Shown here in pieces: positions 7,186 through 15,460 of a stretch of DNA of 38,904 nucleotides (position 1 is the first letter of the stretch; the number at the start of each line of letters is the position of its first letter). The notes beneath the pieces were generated by a model that was given only the letters and a program-made list of their open reading frames with translations, was not told where the DNA came from and ran no database searches. Source of the DNA: Ruminococcus sp. (GTDB taxonomy: Bacteria > Bacillota > Clostridia > Oscillospirales > Ruminococcaceae); contig JAISGY010000011.1 of the NCBI GenBank assembly GCA_031262835.1, positions 1-38,904 on the forward strand, given 5' to 3'. Position numbers and translations under genes: made by a program.

Positions 7186-9907
7186 TCATCTTCACGTTAA
7201 GTCCTGTTATAGCCTTCTACAGTCCTCCGCGCATACGGAGGATATTGTTGCGTGTGCGAAAAATCTCGGACAAAGTGCGATAGCTTTAACCGATAACGGT
7301 GTAATGTACGGAATTATAAAATTCGCGAAAGAGGCGATTTCTGCCGGAATTAAGCCGATTATCGGCATGGAAATTGATGCGAAAAACAAGCGGAATTTAT
7401 CTGAATACGGCGGGGTTGTTCTTCTTGCTAAAACACGGGAAGGCTATAAAAATCTCGTAAAAATCGCCTCGGAAAAAATACTGACCGATGACTTTTTACA
7501 TGAACACGGGGGCGGCTTAATCGTCCTGACGGGCGGACAAAACGGCAGACTTCAAAGCCTTTTATCGGACGGCTTTTATAACGATGCAAAACGGTTTTTA
7601 CTAAAAATCAAGTCGCATTTCGACGATGTTTATATTGAAATGCAAAACCATAATCTTAAATCCGAAGCAGAGGTGTTGCCTCTCTGTATAAGGCTTGCAA
7701 AGGATACGGGGGTACCGCTTGCGGCGACAAATGATGTATGCATGACAAAACGCGAAGACTATAGTCGCTGTACTTTGCTTTCGAGTTTGGGCGACAAAAT
7801 CCCTCCTCCGCAAAATGATAAATACTACATAAAATCGTCGGAAGAGATGGAAAAACTATTTCCGACGATACCGGAAGCGATAGCCGAAACGCAAAAAATC
7901 GCGGAGATGATTGACGATGATGTTTTGGAACTCGGAAGACTTCATATGCCTGTATTTTCACGCGAAGGCATAAAAAGCAGCTCCGAATTCTTGGTTTCGC
8001 TTGCGAAAAAAGGAATGGAAAAACGTTTCGGAGACGGACTTACAGAGGTTCATAAAAACCGCCTTTTTTATGAACTTGATGTGATTTTACGGATGGGTTT
8101 CGCGGACTATTTCTTAACCGTCTGGGACTTCGTAAAATTCGCGAAAATTTCCGGTATTCCCGTTGGGTTGGGGAGAGGTTCCGGCGTTGGGTCTTTCACC
8201 GCTTTTTGCATTGGGATTACAGGAGTTGACCCGATAAAATATCATCTTTTATTCGAGCGTTTTCTTAATCCGGAACGTGTTTCGCTGCCTGATCTTGACG
8301 TTGATTTCGGGCACGAACGACGTCACGAAATAATCGAATATGCTGTAAAAAAATACGGGGCAGATAACGTTGCCGGAATTGTTACCTTCATGTCGATTAA
8401 AGGAAAATCCGCTGTCAGAGAGGCGGCAAGGGTTCTTCGTTTTCCTTCCGCACTTGCAGATTACACTGCAAAGCGTATTCCCGTAAATGAAAAATTAGCT
8501 GTGTTAAAACGCTCAGACGGTGAATGGATCGAGCCCGATATTCAGATAAAAAAGCTGCTTGATACGGCGGAACTCATTGAAGGTTATCCGAAAAATATAT
8601 CAACTCACGCTTCGGGAATTGTTTTATCCGATGCACCGATAACCGAATACGCACCGGTTGTCGATAATATTAACGCATCCTCCGACAGCTTAAAAATCAC
8701 GCAGTTTACGATGGGTTATCTTGAGGATGCGGGGCTTGTTAAGATGGATATTTTGGGGCTTAAACACCTCACTATTATTGACGATTGCATCAATCAAATC
8801 CGAAAAACAAAGCCCGATTTTAACGAAAATTCAATCCCTCTTGATGATAAAAAAATATATCAAATGCTTTCAGCCGGGCAGACGCTCGGCGTTTTCCAGT
8901 TTGAATCCGAAGGCTTTATGAGCGTCTTAATGAAGCTTTCTCCCGAAAATATCGAAGACTTAACGGCGATTAACGCGCTCTTTCGTCCTGCTACGATGGG
9001 AAACATAAAACCTTTTATCGACACAAAACACGGAAGGGCAAAACGCCGGCTTTTGCACCCTCTTATTGACGAAATTTTAGACGAAACTTTCGGCGTAATT
9101 GTTTATCAAGAACAGGTGATGCAGATTGTACAGAAACTTGCCGGTTTTTCGCTCGGCAGAGCCGATGTTTTAAGGCGCGCAATGTCGAAAAAAAAGGCAG
9201 GGGTAATTGAGCGCGAACGTGTCGAATTCTTGGCGGGAGCCGATAAAAGAGGCATTCCCCGAAGCGTTTCCGAAACCATTTATGACGAAATTGAAAAGTT
9301 TTCAACCTACGCTTTTAACAAGTCTCACGCCGTCGCATATACAATCATTGCATACCACACTGCATACTTGAAATATTACTTCCCCGCAGAATACTCAGCC
9401 GCATTAATTTCAAATTCTTTCGACCAAATTTACATAAATGAAGCTTACAGAATGAAGTTAAAATTCCTCTGCCCCGACATTAATATTTCAGAAAAAAAAT
9501 GCGTTTCCGAAGGTGAAAACAAAATTCGTTTCGGGCTTTCGCTGATAAAAGGAATGGGAACTCACCCGATAGAAGCGATAATGAAAGAACGCGAACGCGA
9601 GCGATTTTATTCACTCGAAGACTTTTGTTCAAGATTTGAAACCCATGTTGTTCCGCGAAATGCAATTGAAAATTTAATCTATTCGGGTGCGTTCGATTTT
9701 TGCGGACAAACCCGCCGCACAATGCTTCACAACCTTCCCGTAATTATGGAACGCGCCGCAAAGGCTCGCGAAAACGCCGTTTCAGGGCAGCTTGACTTTT
9801 TTGAAACCGAAAAATCTCCTGTGCATATTGAAAACAACCTGCCTGAATTCGACCCGAACGAGCTCCGCAATCATGAGCTTCAAATTTGTAAAATCGCGTT
9901 CAGTTAA
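7178..9907 (+). CDS. dnaE: DNA polymerase III alpha subunit, short form with degenerate PHP domain
   Basis: This family-C polymerase has 909 residues; most DnaE proteins have about 1,100-1,200. The polymerase core looks intact: GLGRGSGVGS, then LPDLDVDFGHERRHE with two catalytic Asp, and LVKMDILGLK with the third. The helix-hairpin-helix region and an internal clamp-binding motif SGQLDFF follow. The chain stops at KIAFS, where homologues continue into the GHP motif, OB-fold and tau-binding tail. In the N-terminal PHP domain the usual metal ligands are changed: HVH reads HVK (K8), LLDG reads LLQS, TDHG reads TDNG (N40) and NDVH reads NDVC. I infer a polymerase without PHP metal activity and without tau binding, perhaps a secondary enzyme beside PolC. 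A plain pseudogene is less likely, since the 909 codons are otherwise open and motif-rich. Confidence 0.9.
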   Translation: MFNHLHVKSCYSLLQSSAHTEDIVACAKNLGQSAIALTDNGVMYGIIKFAKEAISAGIKPIIGMEIDAKNKRNLSEYGGVVLLAKTREGYKNLVKIASEKILTDDFLHEHGGGLIVLTGGQNGRLQSLLSDGFYNDAKRFLLKIKSHFDDVYIEMQNHNLKSEAEVLPLCIRLAKDTGVPLAATNDVCMTKREDYSRCTLLSSLGDKIPPPQNDKYYIKSSEEMEKLFPTIPEAIAETQKIAEMIDDDVLELGRLHMPVFSREGIKSSSEFLVSLAKKGMEKRFGDGLTEVHKNRLFYELDVILRMGFADYFLTVWDFVKFAKISGIPVGLGRGSGVGSFTAFCIGITGVDPIKYHLLFERFLNPERVSLPDLDVDFGHERRHEIIEYAVKKYGADNVAGIVTFMSIKGKSAVREAARVLRFPSALADYTAKRIPVNEKLAVLKRSDGEWIEPDIQIKKLLDTAELIEGYPKNISTHASGIVLSDAPITEYAPVVDNINASSDSLKITQFTMGYLEDAGLVKMDILGLKHLTIIDDCINQIRKTKPDFNENSIPLDDKKIYQMLSAGQTLGVFQFESEGFMSVLMKLSPENIEDLTAINALFRPATMGNIKPFIDTKHGRAKRRLLHPLIDEILDETFGVIVYQEQVMQIVQKLAGFSLGRADVLRRAMSKKKAGVIERERVEFLAGADKRGIPRSVSETIYDEIEKFSTYAFNKSHAVAYTIIAYHTAYLKYYFPAEYSAALISNSFDQIYINEAYRMKLKFLCPDINISEKKCVSEGENKIRFGLSLIKGMGTHPIEAIMKERERERFYSLEDFCSRFETHVVPRNAIENLIYSGAFDFCGQTRRTMLHNLPVIMERAAKARENAVSGQLDFFETEKSPVHIENNLPEFDPNELRNHELQICKIAFS

Positions 9908-9929
9908 ATTAATCTTCACATAAATTAAA

Positions 9930-9968
9930 CCTCTGTATATCATGTAAACAGCAACCGATATACGGAGG
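9930..9968 (+). promoter_or_regulatory. Hairpin that sequesters the hydrolase ribosome binding site
   Basis: A 12-bp inverted repeat with one G-U pair (9930-9941 with 9957-9968) encloses a 15-nt loop. The 3' arm contains the GGAGG (9964-9968) used by the ATG at 9976. It could act as a translational switch. The short T run just after it (9971-9975) means it could also be a weak terminator for the hprK-dnaE transcript. Confidence 0.6.
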
Positions 9969-9975
9969 GATTTTT

Positions 9976-11220
9976 ATGTTTTTATCACCGCCGGAACTTG
10001 AGCGGCTTTGCTGCCTTGTTTATTCCGATGAACTTTTAAGCTACAGCGGAGACCTTTCACTCGGCGAAATTGCCGATGATATGATTTCTAAAACTCGCAA
10101 AGAGTCGCAGACAGAGTATGTTTCAAACACCGATTTTTTCACTGTTTTGCGTGATATTATAACGAACGAAAATTTATCTTCGCTAAAACTTTTGGATTTT
10201 TTAGATGTACCGCTTGGCTATAAAAAAAGCGATAAAACTGCCGGAAATCGGATTGTCGTTTTCGGGAATAACAATAAAATCGCTGTCGTTTTCCGCGGTA
10301 CACACGGCGATGCAGAGTGGGCTGATAACGGTTTACGAATGTATCAAGCCGAGACAAAAGAGCTCCTTGATTGCGCCGCATTCGTCAATAAAACCTTTAT
10401 AAAATTCGCGCCGGATTACCTTATAACCGCCGGACATTCGGGCGGCGGAAATAAGTCGATGTACTGTTTTTTAACCTGTAAACTTTACGGACATTACACC
10501 GTTAACGATTGCTTTGCGCTGGACGGACAGGGCTTTTCAACCGAATTTACAGATAAATATTCGGAGGACATTAATGAGCGCGCAGATAAAATAATCGGAT
10601 ATGCAGAGCGGCGTGATTTTGTAAATTGCTTAGGTTTATATCCACAAAATCCGCCGCTTTATTTTTCCGGCGCAAGAGGCGAAACGGTGCTTACAGAGTA
10701 TCCGTTCGGCTCGCCGCTGCCGTGGTTTCATCTCCCTGACAGTCTGCGAAATACCGATAACGAGATTATGACACAAGCCGAAATTTCATACATTTCCGAA
10801 ACGATTAATGCACTTGTCACATATCTTTTAACAAGCCCCGAATATGCGGATAAAAAGAAATTTTTGTGCGATACTATTGTTACGCTGATGATGGACGAAA
10901 CGAAAATTAACCGCATAAAACAAGCGGAAGCAATTGGGATTGTGCTTGCCGCCGCTATCGAAATTGCATCGCTAAATCATGATTTTGTGGTTATGATAAA
11001 AAACGTTATAAAGTATGAAAAACGCGTACTTTTAGCGACCGCTATCATGCTTTTCGGAGACATTACAAAGTGGGACAATTCGGAATTTTTACCGCACATT
11101 AAAAAGTTCTTCAATAAGCACCGTTCCGAGAAAACGAGCGGTGAATGTTTGCGTGAAATTAACGATGCACTCTGCGAATGTGACAGTAGTTTCAGAATGT
11201 TTTCAACGAATGTTGGATAG
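9976..11220 (+). CDS. Mbeg1-like/DUF2974 alpha/beta-hydrolase
   Basis: This 414-residue protein belongs to the lipase-like alpha/beta hydrolases annotated as DUF2974 or Mbeg1-like. The nucleophile elbow GHSGGGNKS places the catalytic Ser at about 155, preceded by the strand and oxyanion segment VVFRGTHGD near 105-112. The hydrolase part ends near residue 260. The remaining 150 residues are mostly helical and have no motif I recognise. There is no signal peptide, so it should act in the cytoplasm. It stands alone between dnaE and the rpsB promoter, where many relatives have pfkA. The substrate is unknown. Confidence 0.8.
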   Translation: MFLSPPELERLCCLVYSDELLSYSGDLSLGEIADDMISKTRKESQTEYVSNTDFFTVLRDIITNENLSSLKLLDFLDVPLGYKKSDKTAGNRIVVFGNNNKIAVVFRGTHGDAEWADNGLRMYQAETKELLDCAAFVNKTFIKFAPDYLITAGHSGGGNKSMYCFLTCKLYGHYTVNDCFALDGQGFSTEFTDKYSEDINERADKIIGYAERRDFVNCLGLYPQNPPLYFSGARGETVLTEYPFGSPLPWFHLPDSLRNTDNEIMTQAEISYISETINALVTYLLTSPEYADKKKFLCDTIVTLMMDETKINRIKQAEAIGIVLAAAIEIASLNHDFVVMIKNVIKYEKRVLLATAIMLFGDITKWDNSEFLPHIKKFFNKHRSEKTSGECLREINDALCECDSSFRMFSTNVG

Positions 11221-11281
11221 TTTTGTACAAATTATACAAATAGAACAGATATTATTCATAAAAAATTATAATAAAATTAAC

Positions 11282-11310
11282 TTGACTTAATTCAGGAGGT
11301 ATGATATAAT
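11282..11310 (+). promoter_or_regulatory. Strong sigma-A promoter of rpsB-tsf
   Basis: TTGACT at 11282-11287 and TATAAT at 11305-11310 are 17 bases apart, close to consensus as expected for ribosomal protein genes. Transcription should start near 11317. Confidence 0.85.
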
Positions 11311-11316
11311 ACTATA

Positions 11317-11411
11317 GTATGGTTGTGCAACTATACTAATTTAATCCGCACGTGTAATATCAGTTCCGATTTTTCGGCAAAAAACCGTTGCGTGTATGAA
11401 ACTGATGGAGG
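11317..11411 (+). promoter_or_regulatory. Structured rpsB leader (candidate S2 autoregulatory RNA)
   Basis: The leader of about 100 nt begins with a near-perfect hairpin at 11317-11336. It then has a 7-bp helix (11359-11365 with 11400-11406) enclosing a CCGA/TCGG stem-loop (11366-11377). The closing helix ends directly before the GGAGG at 11407-11411. Such a fold could expose or hide the ribosome site. S2-binding leaders exist in several bacterial groups, but I cannot match this one to a known family. Confidence 0.45.
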
Positions 11412-11418
11412 AAACAAA

Positions 11419-12174
11419 GTGGCAGTAGTATCCATGAAACAGCTCCTTGAAGCCGGTGTTCATTTCGGACACCAAACAAGACGCTGGAACCCTAAAATGG
11501 CTCCCTATATCTTCACCGAAAGAAACGGGATTTACATCATCGACCTGCAAAAAACCGTAAAAAAACTTGACGAGGCGTATAAATTCGTTCGTGAAGTTGC
11601 GGCGGACGGCGAAGATGTTCTTTTCGTCGGCACAAAAAAGCAAGCCGGCGATTCAATCAAGGAAGAAGCCGTTCGCGGCGGCGCGCACTACGTTAACGCT
11701 CGCTGGCTCGGCGGTATGATGACAAACTTCAAGACTATCCAACGCCGTATTACACGTCTTGAACAGCTTAATGCTATGGCGGCTGACGGCACATTCGCTC
11801 TTCTTCCCAAAAAAGAAGTTGCAAAATTACAGCTCGAAATTGAAAAACTTGATAAATATCTCGGCGGCATTAAAACAATGAGACGCCTCCCCGGCGCACT
11901 CTTTATCGTTGATCCGCGCAAAGAACGCATTGCAGTTGCCGAAGCGAAAAAGCTCGGAATTCCTATAGTTGCAATCGTTGATACAAACTGCGACCCGGAC
12001 GAAATTGACTACGTTATCCCCGGAAACGACGACGCCATAAGAGCGGTTAAGCTCATCTCCGGCGCGATGGCAGATGCAATAATCGAAGGCAGACAGGGCA
12101 GACAGGACGCAGCAGAAGCCTCTGCGGCGGCTGAAGCAGAAATTGCCGAAGAAGAAGCCGAAGCGGCAGAATAA
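11419..12174 (+). CDS. rpsB: 30S ribosomal protein S2
   Basis: S2 is a component of the small ribosomal subunit. The protein is 251 residues from the GTG at 11419, which follows GGAGG by 7 bases. A start further upstream (TTG near 11323) would lie inside the structured leader and add 32 non-conserved residues, so I reject it. Family motifs are [38 protein letters not shown] and VDTNCDPD. The C-terminal tail is Ala/Glu-rich low complexity, as in many Clostridia. tsf follows after 21 bases. Confidence 0.97.
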   Translation: MAVVSMKQLLEAGVHFGHQTRRWNPKMAPYIFTERNGIYIIDLQKTVKKLDEAYKFVREVAADGEDVLFVGTKKQAGDSIKEEAVRGGAHYVNARWLGGMMTNFKTIQRRITRLEQLNAMAADGTFALLPKKEVAKLQLEIEKLDKYLGGIKTMRRLPGALFIVDPRKERIAVAEAKKLGIPIVAIVDTNCDPDEIDYVIPGNDDAIRAVKLISGAMADAIIEGRQGRQDAAEASAAAEAEIAEEEAEAAE

Positions 12175-12195
12175 CCGAAATTTTTTGGAGGTAAC

Positions 12196-13116
12196 ATGGC
12201 TAACACAAAAGATATAAAAGAACTCATGAACCTTACCAGCGCAGGCATGATGGACTGCAAAAAAGCACTTGACGAAGCCGGCGGAGACATCGGTGAAGCA
12301 CAGAAAATTCTCCGCGAAAAGGGTAAGGCAAATCAAGAAAAGAAATCCGGCAGAGCCGCTGCTGAGGGGCTTGTAGCCTGCTATATCGAAAACGGTAAAG
12401 GTATCGTTATCGAAGTAAATTCCGAGACAGATTTCGTTGCAAAAAACGAAAGCTTTATCGAATTTGTTCAAAATTCCGCGAAGTCGGCGTACGCTGCTGA
12501 GCCCGCTGACCTTGACGCGCTCCTTGCCGCTCCGATGGTTGGGACAAGCGGTTCAATTAAGGAAGCTCTTGATGAACTTTTCCTTAAAATCCGCGAAAAT
12601 TTAAAGGTAAGACGTTACCAAATCATGAAGGGCGTTCTCGGTTCTTACATTCATAACGGCGGCGAAATTGCCGTTATGGTTAACTTCAAGACCGATATTG
12701 ACCCTGCAAATCCTGCTCTTAATGATTGCGCGAAGAACGTTGCAATGCAGATTGCCGCAATGAATGCGAAGTATCTCGACAACGCTTCCGTTCCCGCTGA
12801 AGTTATTGAAACAGAGAAGGAAATTGCACTTAAACAGCTCGAAGAAGACGAGAAAAATAAGAACAAACCCGAGCAGGTTAAAGCGAAAATTGCAGAGGGC
12901 AAGATTAAGAAATTCTACGCTGAAAATTGCCTCCTGAACCAAGCATACGTTAAGGACGACAAGCTGACCGTCGGGCAGTACATCGCGGGAATCGCGAAGG
13001 AATGCGGCGGCACAATTGAAGTCTCCGAATACGTTCGTTACCAAAAGGGCGAAGGCTTAGAGAAAAAAGCCGACAACTTCGCCGAAGAGGTTGCGCAGCT
13101 TGCAAAAGGCAACTAA
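12196..13116 (+). CDS. tsf: Elongation factor Ts
   Basis: EF-Ts is the nucleotide exchange factor of EF-Tu. The protein is 306 residues, with the N-terminal UBA-like module (MDCKKALDEAGGD) and the Tu-contacting SETDFVAKNE motif near residue 76. The C-terminal core ends in the tail conserved in Clostridia. It is the second gene of the rpsB-tsf operon, with a strong GGAGG before the ATG. A 15-bp hairpin lies 18 bases after the stop. Confidence 0.97.
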   Translation: MANTKDIKELMNLTSAGMMDCKKALDEAGGDIGEAQKILREKGKANQEKKSGRAAAEGLVACYIENGKGIVIEVNSETDFVAKNESFIEFVQNSAKSAYAAEPADLDALLAAPMVGTSGSIKEALDELFLKIRENLKVRRYQIMKGVLGSYIHNGGEIAVMVNFKTDIDPANPALNDCAKNVAMQIAAMNAKYLDNASVPAEVIETEKEIALKQLEEDEKNKNKPEQVKAKIAEGKIKKFYAENCLLNQAYVKDDKLTVGQYIAGIAKECGGTIEVSEYVRYQKGEGLEKKADNFAEEVAQLAKGN

Positions 13117-13134
13117 CACAAACTAATTTTTCAT

Positions 13135-13170
13135 AACAAGGGTAATTCCTCGCGGGGGATTGCCCTTGTT
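13135..13170 (+). terminator. Hairpin after tsf, weak terminator or attenuator
   Basis: AACAAGGG (13135-13142) pairs with CCCTTGTT (13163-13170), extended by G-U and A-T pairs to about 15 bp. Only a short TTT run follows, interrupted by GCG, so termination is likely partial and pheA may receive read-through. Confidence 0.55.
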
Positions 13171-13186
13171 TGCGAATAGGTGCAAT

Positions 13187-14299
13187 ATGGATTTACAAAG
13201 TTTACGCGAAAAAATCGATAATATTGACGGCGCGATTTTAGATTTGTTCACCGAGCGTATGGAAATTGTCGGTGATATTGCCGAATATAAAAAGGCAAAT
13301 TCACTTCCGGTTTTTCAAAGCGATCGGGAAGAAAAAATCGTCAGCCGTGTCCGCAACAATTCTCCTAAGGGGCTTGAAAACGCGTCTGAGACGTTATTTC
13401 TAAACCTTATGGACGTCAGCAAGGCTATTCAAAACAAGCGGCTTTTTGATGAAAAATTTGTACCCGCTGTAGAAAAATTCATTCCGAAAGATAAAAAAAT
13501 AATCGCCTGTCAAGGTGCTTCCGGCGCGTATTCGACAGACGCGGCAATGAAACTTTTTCCGAATTCCGAGAAGATTTATTTCGAGCAGTTTACCGACGTA
13601 ATCAACGCGGTAACTGACGGGAAGGCGGATTGCGGACTTCTGCCGCTGCAAAATTCAACCTGCGGCGTTATCACCGAAACATACGATATTTTAGCAAAAT
13701 GCAACCTTTACATCAACGCGATTATTCGTGTTAACGCTTCACATTGCATAGCCGCAAAACCCGACTCAGACAGGATTACACGAGTTTACTCCAAACAAGA
13801 AGCACTCTCGCAGTGTTCCGATTATATAACGGAAAATTCACTCGAAGCTTTAGCCTTCGCTAACACTGCGCTTGCGGCGAAATTTGTCGCTTCGACCAAA
13901 GATAAAAACATCGCTTGCATATGTTCGGAAAGCTGTGCGAAACTGTATGGGCTCGAAATAATAAAGACAGAAATAGCAAACGCAAATCCGAATTACACGC
14001 GCTTCATCTGCTTTTCAAAGACCTTTTCGGAGATTGCGGATGCCGATACAATCTCTGTCTCACTCTCGATTCCGCACACGAAAGCTTCGCTTTACAGACT
14101 CCTTACAAAGTTCGCAGTTTCGGGTTTAAACCTTGTGAAAATTGAAAATAAGGCTGTTGCGGGAAGCGATTTTCAGGTCATATTTTATCTCGATTTTTCA
14201 GGCTCTTACGCCGATCCGAATGTGCTTGCACTACTTGATGACCTCAGTCAAAACCTCGAGTATTTCAGGTTTTTGGGCAGCTTTAAGGAGATTTTTTAG
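13187..14299 (+). CDS. pheA: Bifunctional chorismate mutase/prephenate dehydratase (P-protein)
   Basis: The protein makes phenylpyruvate from chorismate. I place the start at ATG 13187, after AGGTG, giving 370 residues. A TTG near 13160 would fall inside the preceding hairpin. Residues 1-85 are an AroQ-type chorismate mutase (LREKIDNIDGAILDLF, RMEIVGDIAEYK-like). Residues 105-290 are prephenate dehydratase with GASGAYS, PLQNSTCG and the NYTRF catalytic threonine motif. Residues 295-370 are an ACT domain expected to bind phenylalanine. It is followed after 2 bases by ispD. Confidence 0.94.
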   Translation: MDLQSLREKIDNIDGAILDLFTERMEIVGDIAEYKKANSLPVFQSDREEKIVSRVRNNSPKGLENASETLFLNLMDVSKAIQNKRLFDEKFVPAVEKFIPKDKKIIACQGASGAYSTDAAMKLFPNSEKIYFEQFTDVINAVTDGKADCGLLPLQNSTCGVITETYDILAKCNLYINAIIRVNASHCIAAKPDSDRITRVYSKQEALSQCSDYITENSLEALAFANTALAAKFVASTKDKNIACICSESCAKLYGLEIIKTEIANANPNYTRFICFSKTFSEIADADTISVSLSIPHTKASLYRLLTKFAVSGLNLVKIENKAVAGSDFQVIFYLDFSGSYADPNVLALLDDLSQNLEYFRFLGSFKEIF

Positions 14300-14301
14300 A
14301 C

Positions 14302-14982
14302 ATGAGTGTTTCGGTAATTTTAGCGTGCGGCGGAAGTTCATCAAGGCTCGGTTTTGACAAGCAGATGTATGAATTAAGAGGAATTCCTATTTTCATTCGC
14401 GCAATAAAAAACTTTGAAACAATTGATGAAATCTTTGAAATTATCATTGCCGCACCGGAAAAATCAATTTCAAATTACGAAGAAACTTTGAGCAAATTCA
14501 ATATAAAAAAGTCAATTAAGGTTGTTGCTGGCGGAAAAAACCGCACCGAATCGGTCATAAACGCGTATAAATTTTGCGACAAGAACGCAAGATTAATCGC
14601 AGTTTCCGATGGTGCGAGACCGTTCACAAACCCTGAATTTATAAGGGCTTGCATAAAAGACGCAACTGTTTTCGGCGCAAGCGTTTTAGGTGTAAATGTT
14701 AAGGACACAATAAAAATCGCAGACGGCGATATGATAATAGACACTCCCGACAGGCGAAAACTTTTCGCAGTACAAACACCGCAAATTTTTAGCCGTGAAT
14801 ATTTTGTCCGCGGAGTGCAATTTGCAGTCGATCACGACTTGAGTTTTTCTGATGATGCCGCAATGCTCGAAGCGGTCGGAATCATGGCACACATTACGCT
14901 TTCGGACTACAAGAACATAAAAATCACAACGCCGGAAGACATAAAAATTGCGAACGCTTTCGCGGAGGAAAACGATGTTTAG
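14302..14982 (+). CDS. ispD: 2-C-methyl-D-erythritol 4-phosphate cytidylyltransferase
   Basis: IspD attaches CMP to MEP in the non-mevalonate isoprenoid pathway. The 226-residue protein shows the nucleotidyltransferase glycine loop LACGGSSSRLGFDKQ at about 7-21, VVAGGKNRTESV near residue 75, SDGARPF (usually HDGARPF) and TPQIF. AAGGAG inside the end of pheA precedes the ATG by 11 bases. The gene overlaps ispF by 8 bases, so the two successive pathway enzymes are coupled, although IspE is not here. Confidence 0.94.
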   Translation: MSVSVILACGGSSSRLGFDKQMYELRGIPIFIRAIKNFETIDEIFEIIIAAPEKSISNYEETLSKFNIKKSIKVVAGGKNRTESVINAYKFCDKNARLIAVSDGARPFTNPEFIRACIKDATVFGASVLGVNVKDTIKIADGDMIIDTPDRRKLFAVQTPQIFSREYFVRGVQFAVDHDLSFSDDAAMLEAVGIMAHITLSDYKNIKITTPEDIKIANAFAEENDV

Positions 14983-15460
14983 AATCGGTCACGGTTACGA
15001 CGTACACAGACTTGCGTCGGGGCGAAAACTTATTTTGGGCGGTGTTTTAATACCTTTTGAAAAAGGTTTACTCGGACATTCCGATGCTGATGTCCTTACT
15101 CACGCGATAATTGACGCGATTTTGGGTGCGCTTTGCCTTGGTGATATTGGGCAGCATTTTCCGCCGACAGATGAAAATTACAAAGACATTTCAAGTTTAA
15201 AATTGCTTGAAAAAACCGCGGAATTGATGAAAAAAAGCGGCTATAAAATCGGAAATATCGACGCGACAATTGTTTGTGAAAAGCCGAAACTTTCGACGTT
15301 TTTAGTTGATATGCGGAAAAATCTAAGCGAAATCTTGAATTGCGATATTACATCAGTCAGCGTCAAAGCCACTACAGAAGAGGGTTTGGGGGTATCGGGA
15401 AACGGGGATGGTATCGCTTCTCACGCAGTTGCCTTATTGCTTAACTTAAATTCAGTGTAA
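14975..15460 (+). CDS. ispF: 2-C-methyl-D-erythritol 2,4-cyclodiphosphate synthase
   Basis: IspF forms the cyclic diphosphate of the MEP pathway and is usually a metal-dependent homotrimer. The ATG at 14975 has GGAGGA six bases upstream and gives 161 residues, the family norm. An upstream start at 14948 would add non-conserved residues. Motifs are RIGHGYDVHRL (metal Asp/His), LGHSDADVLTHA, GDIGQHFPPTD and EGLGVSGNGDGIA. The last 40 bases overlap the 3' end of the convergent flippase gene, an unusually long tail-to-tail overlap. Confidence 0.96.
   Translation: MFRIGHGYDVHRLASGRKLILGGVLIPFEKGLLGHSDADVLTHAIIDAILGALCLGDIGQHFPPTDENYKDISSLKLLEKTAELMKKSGYKIGNIDATIVCEKPKLSTFLVDMRKNLSEILNCDITSVSVKATTEEGLGVSGNGDGIASHAVALLLNLNSV

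Noticed and set aside
9895-9975. A frameshift that would continue dnaE into its OB-fold
   Set aside because: The next bases in the other two frames do not encode the GHP/OB-like region and run into stops. The hydrolase begins at once.
11323-11418. TTG start for S2 at 11323
   Set aside because: It lies within the structured leader and has no ribosome site. The GTG at 11419 fits the family N-terminus.
13160-13186. TTG start for pheA at 13160
   Set aside because: It lies inside the hairpin after tsf and adds non-conserved residues. ATG 13187 has AGGTG and the family start.
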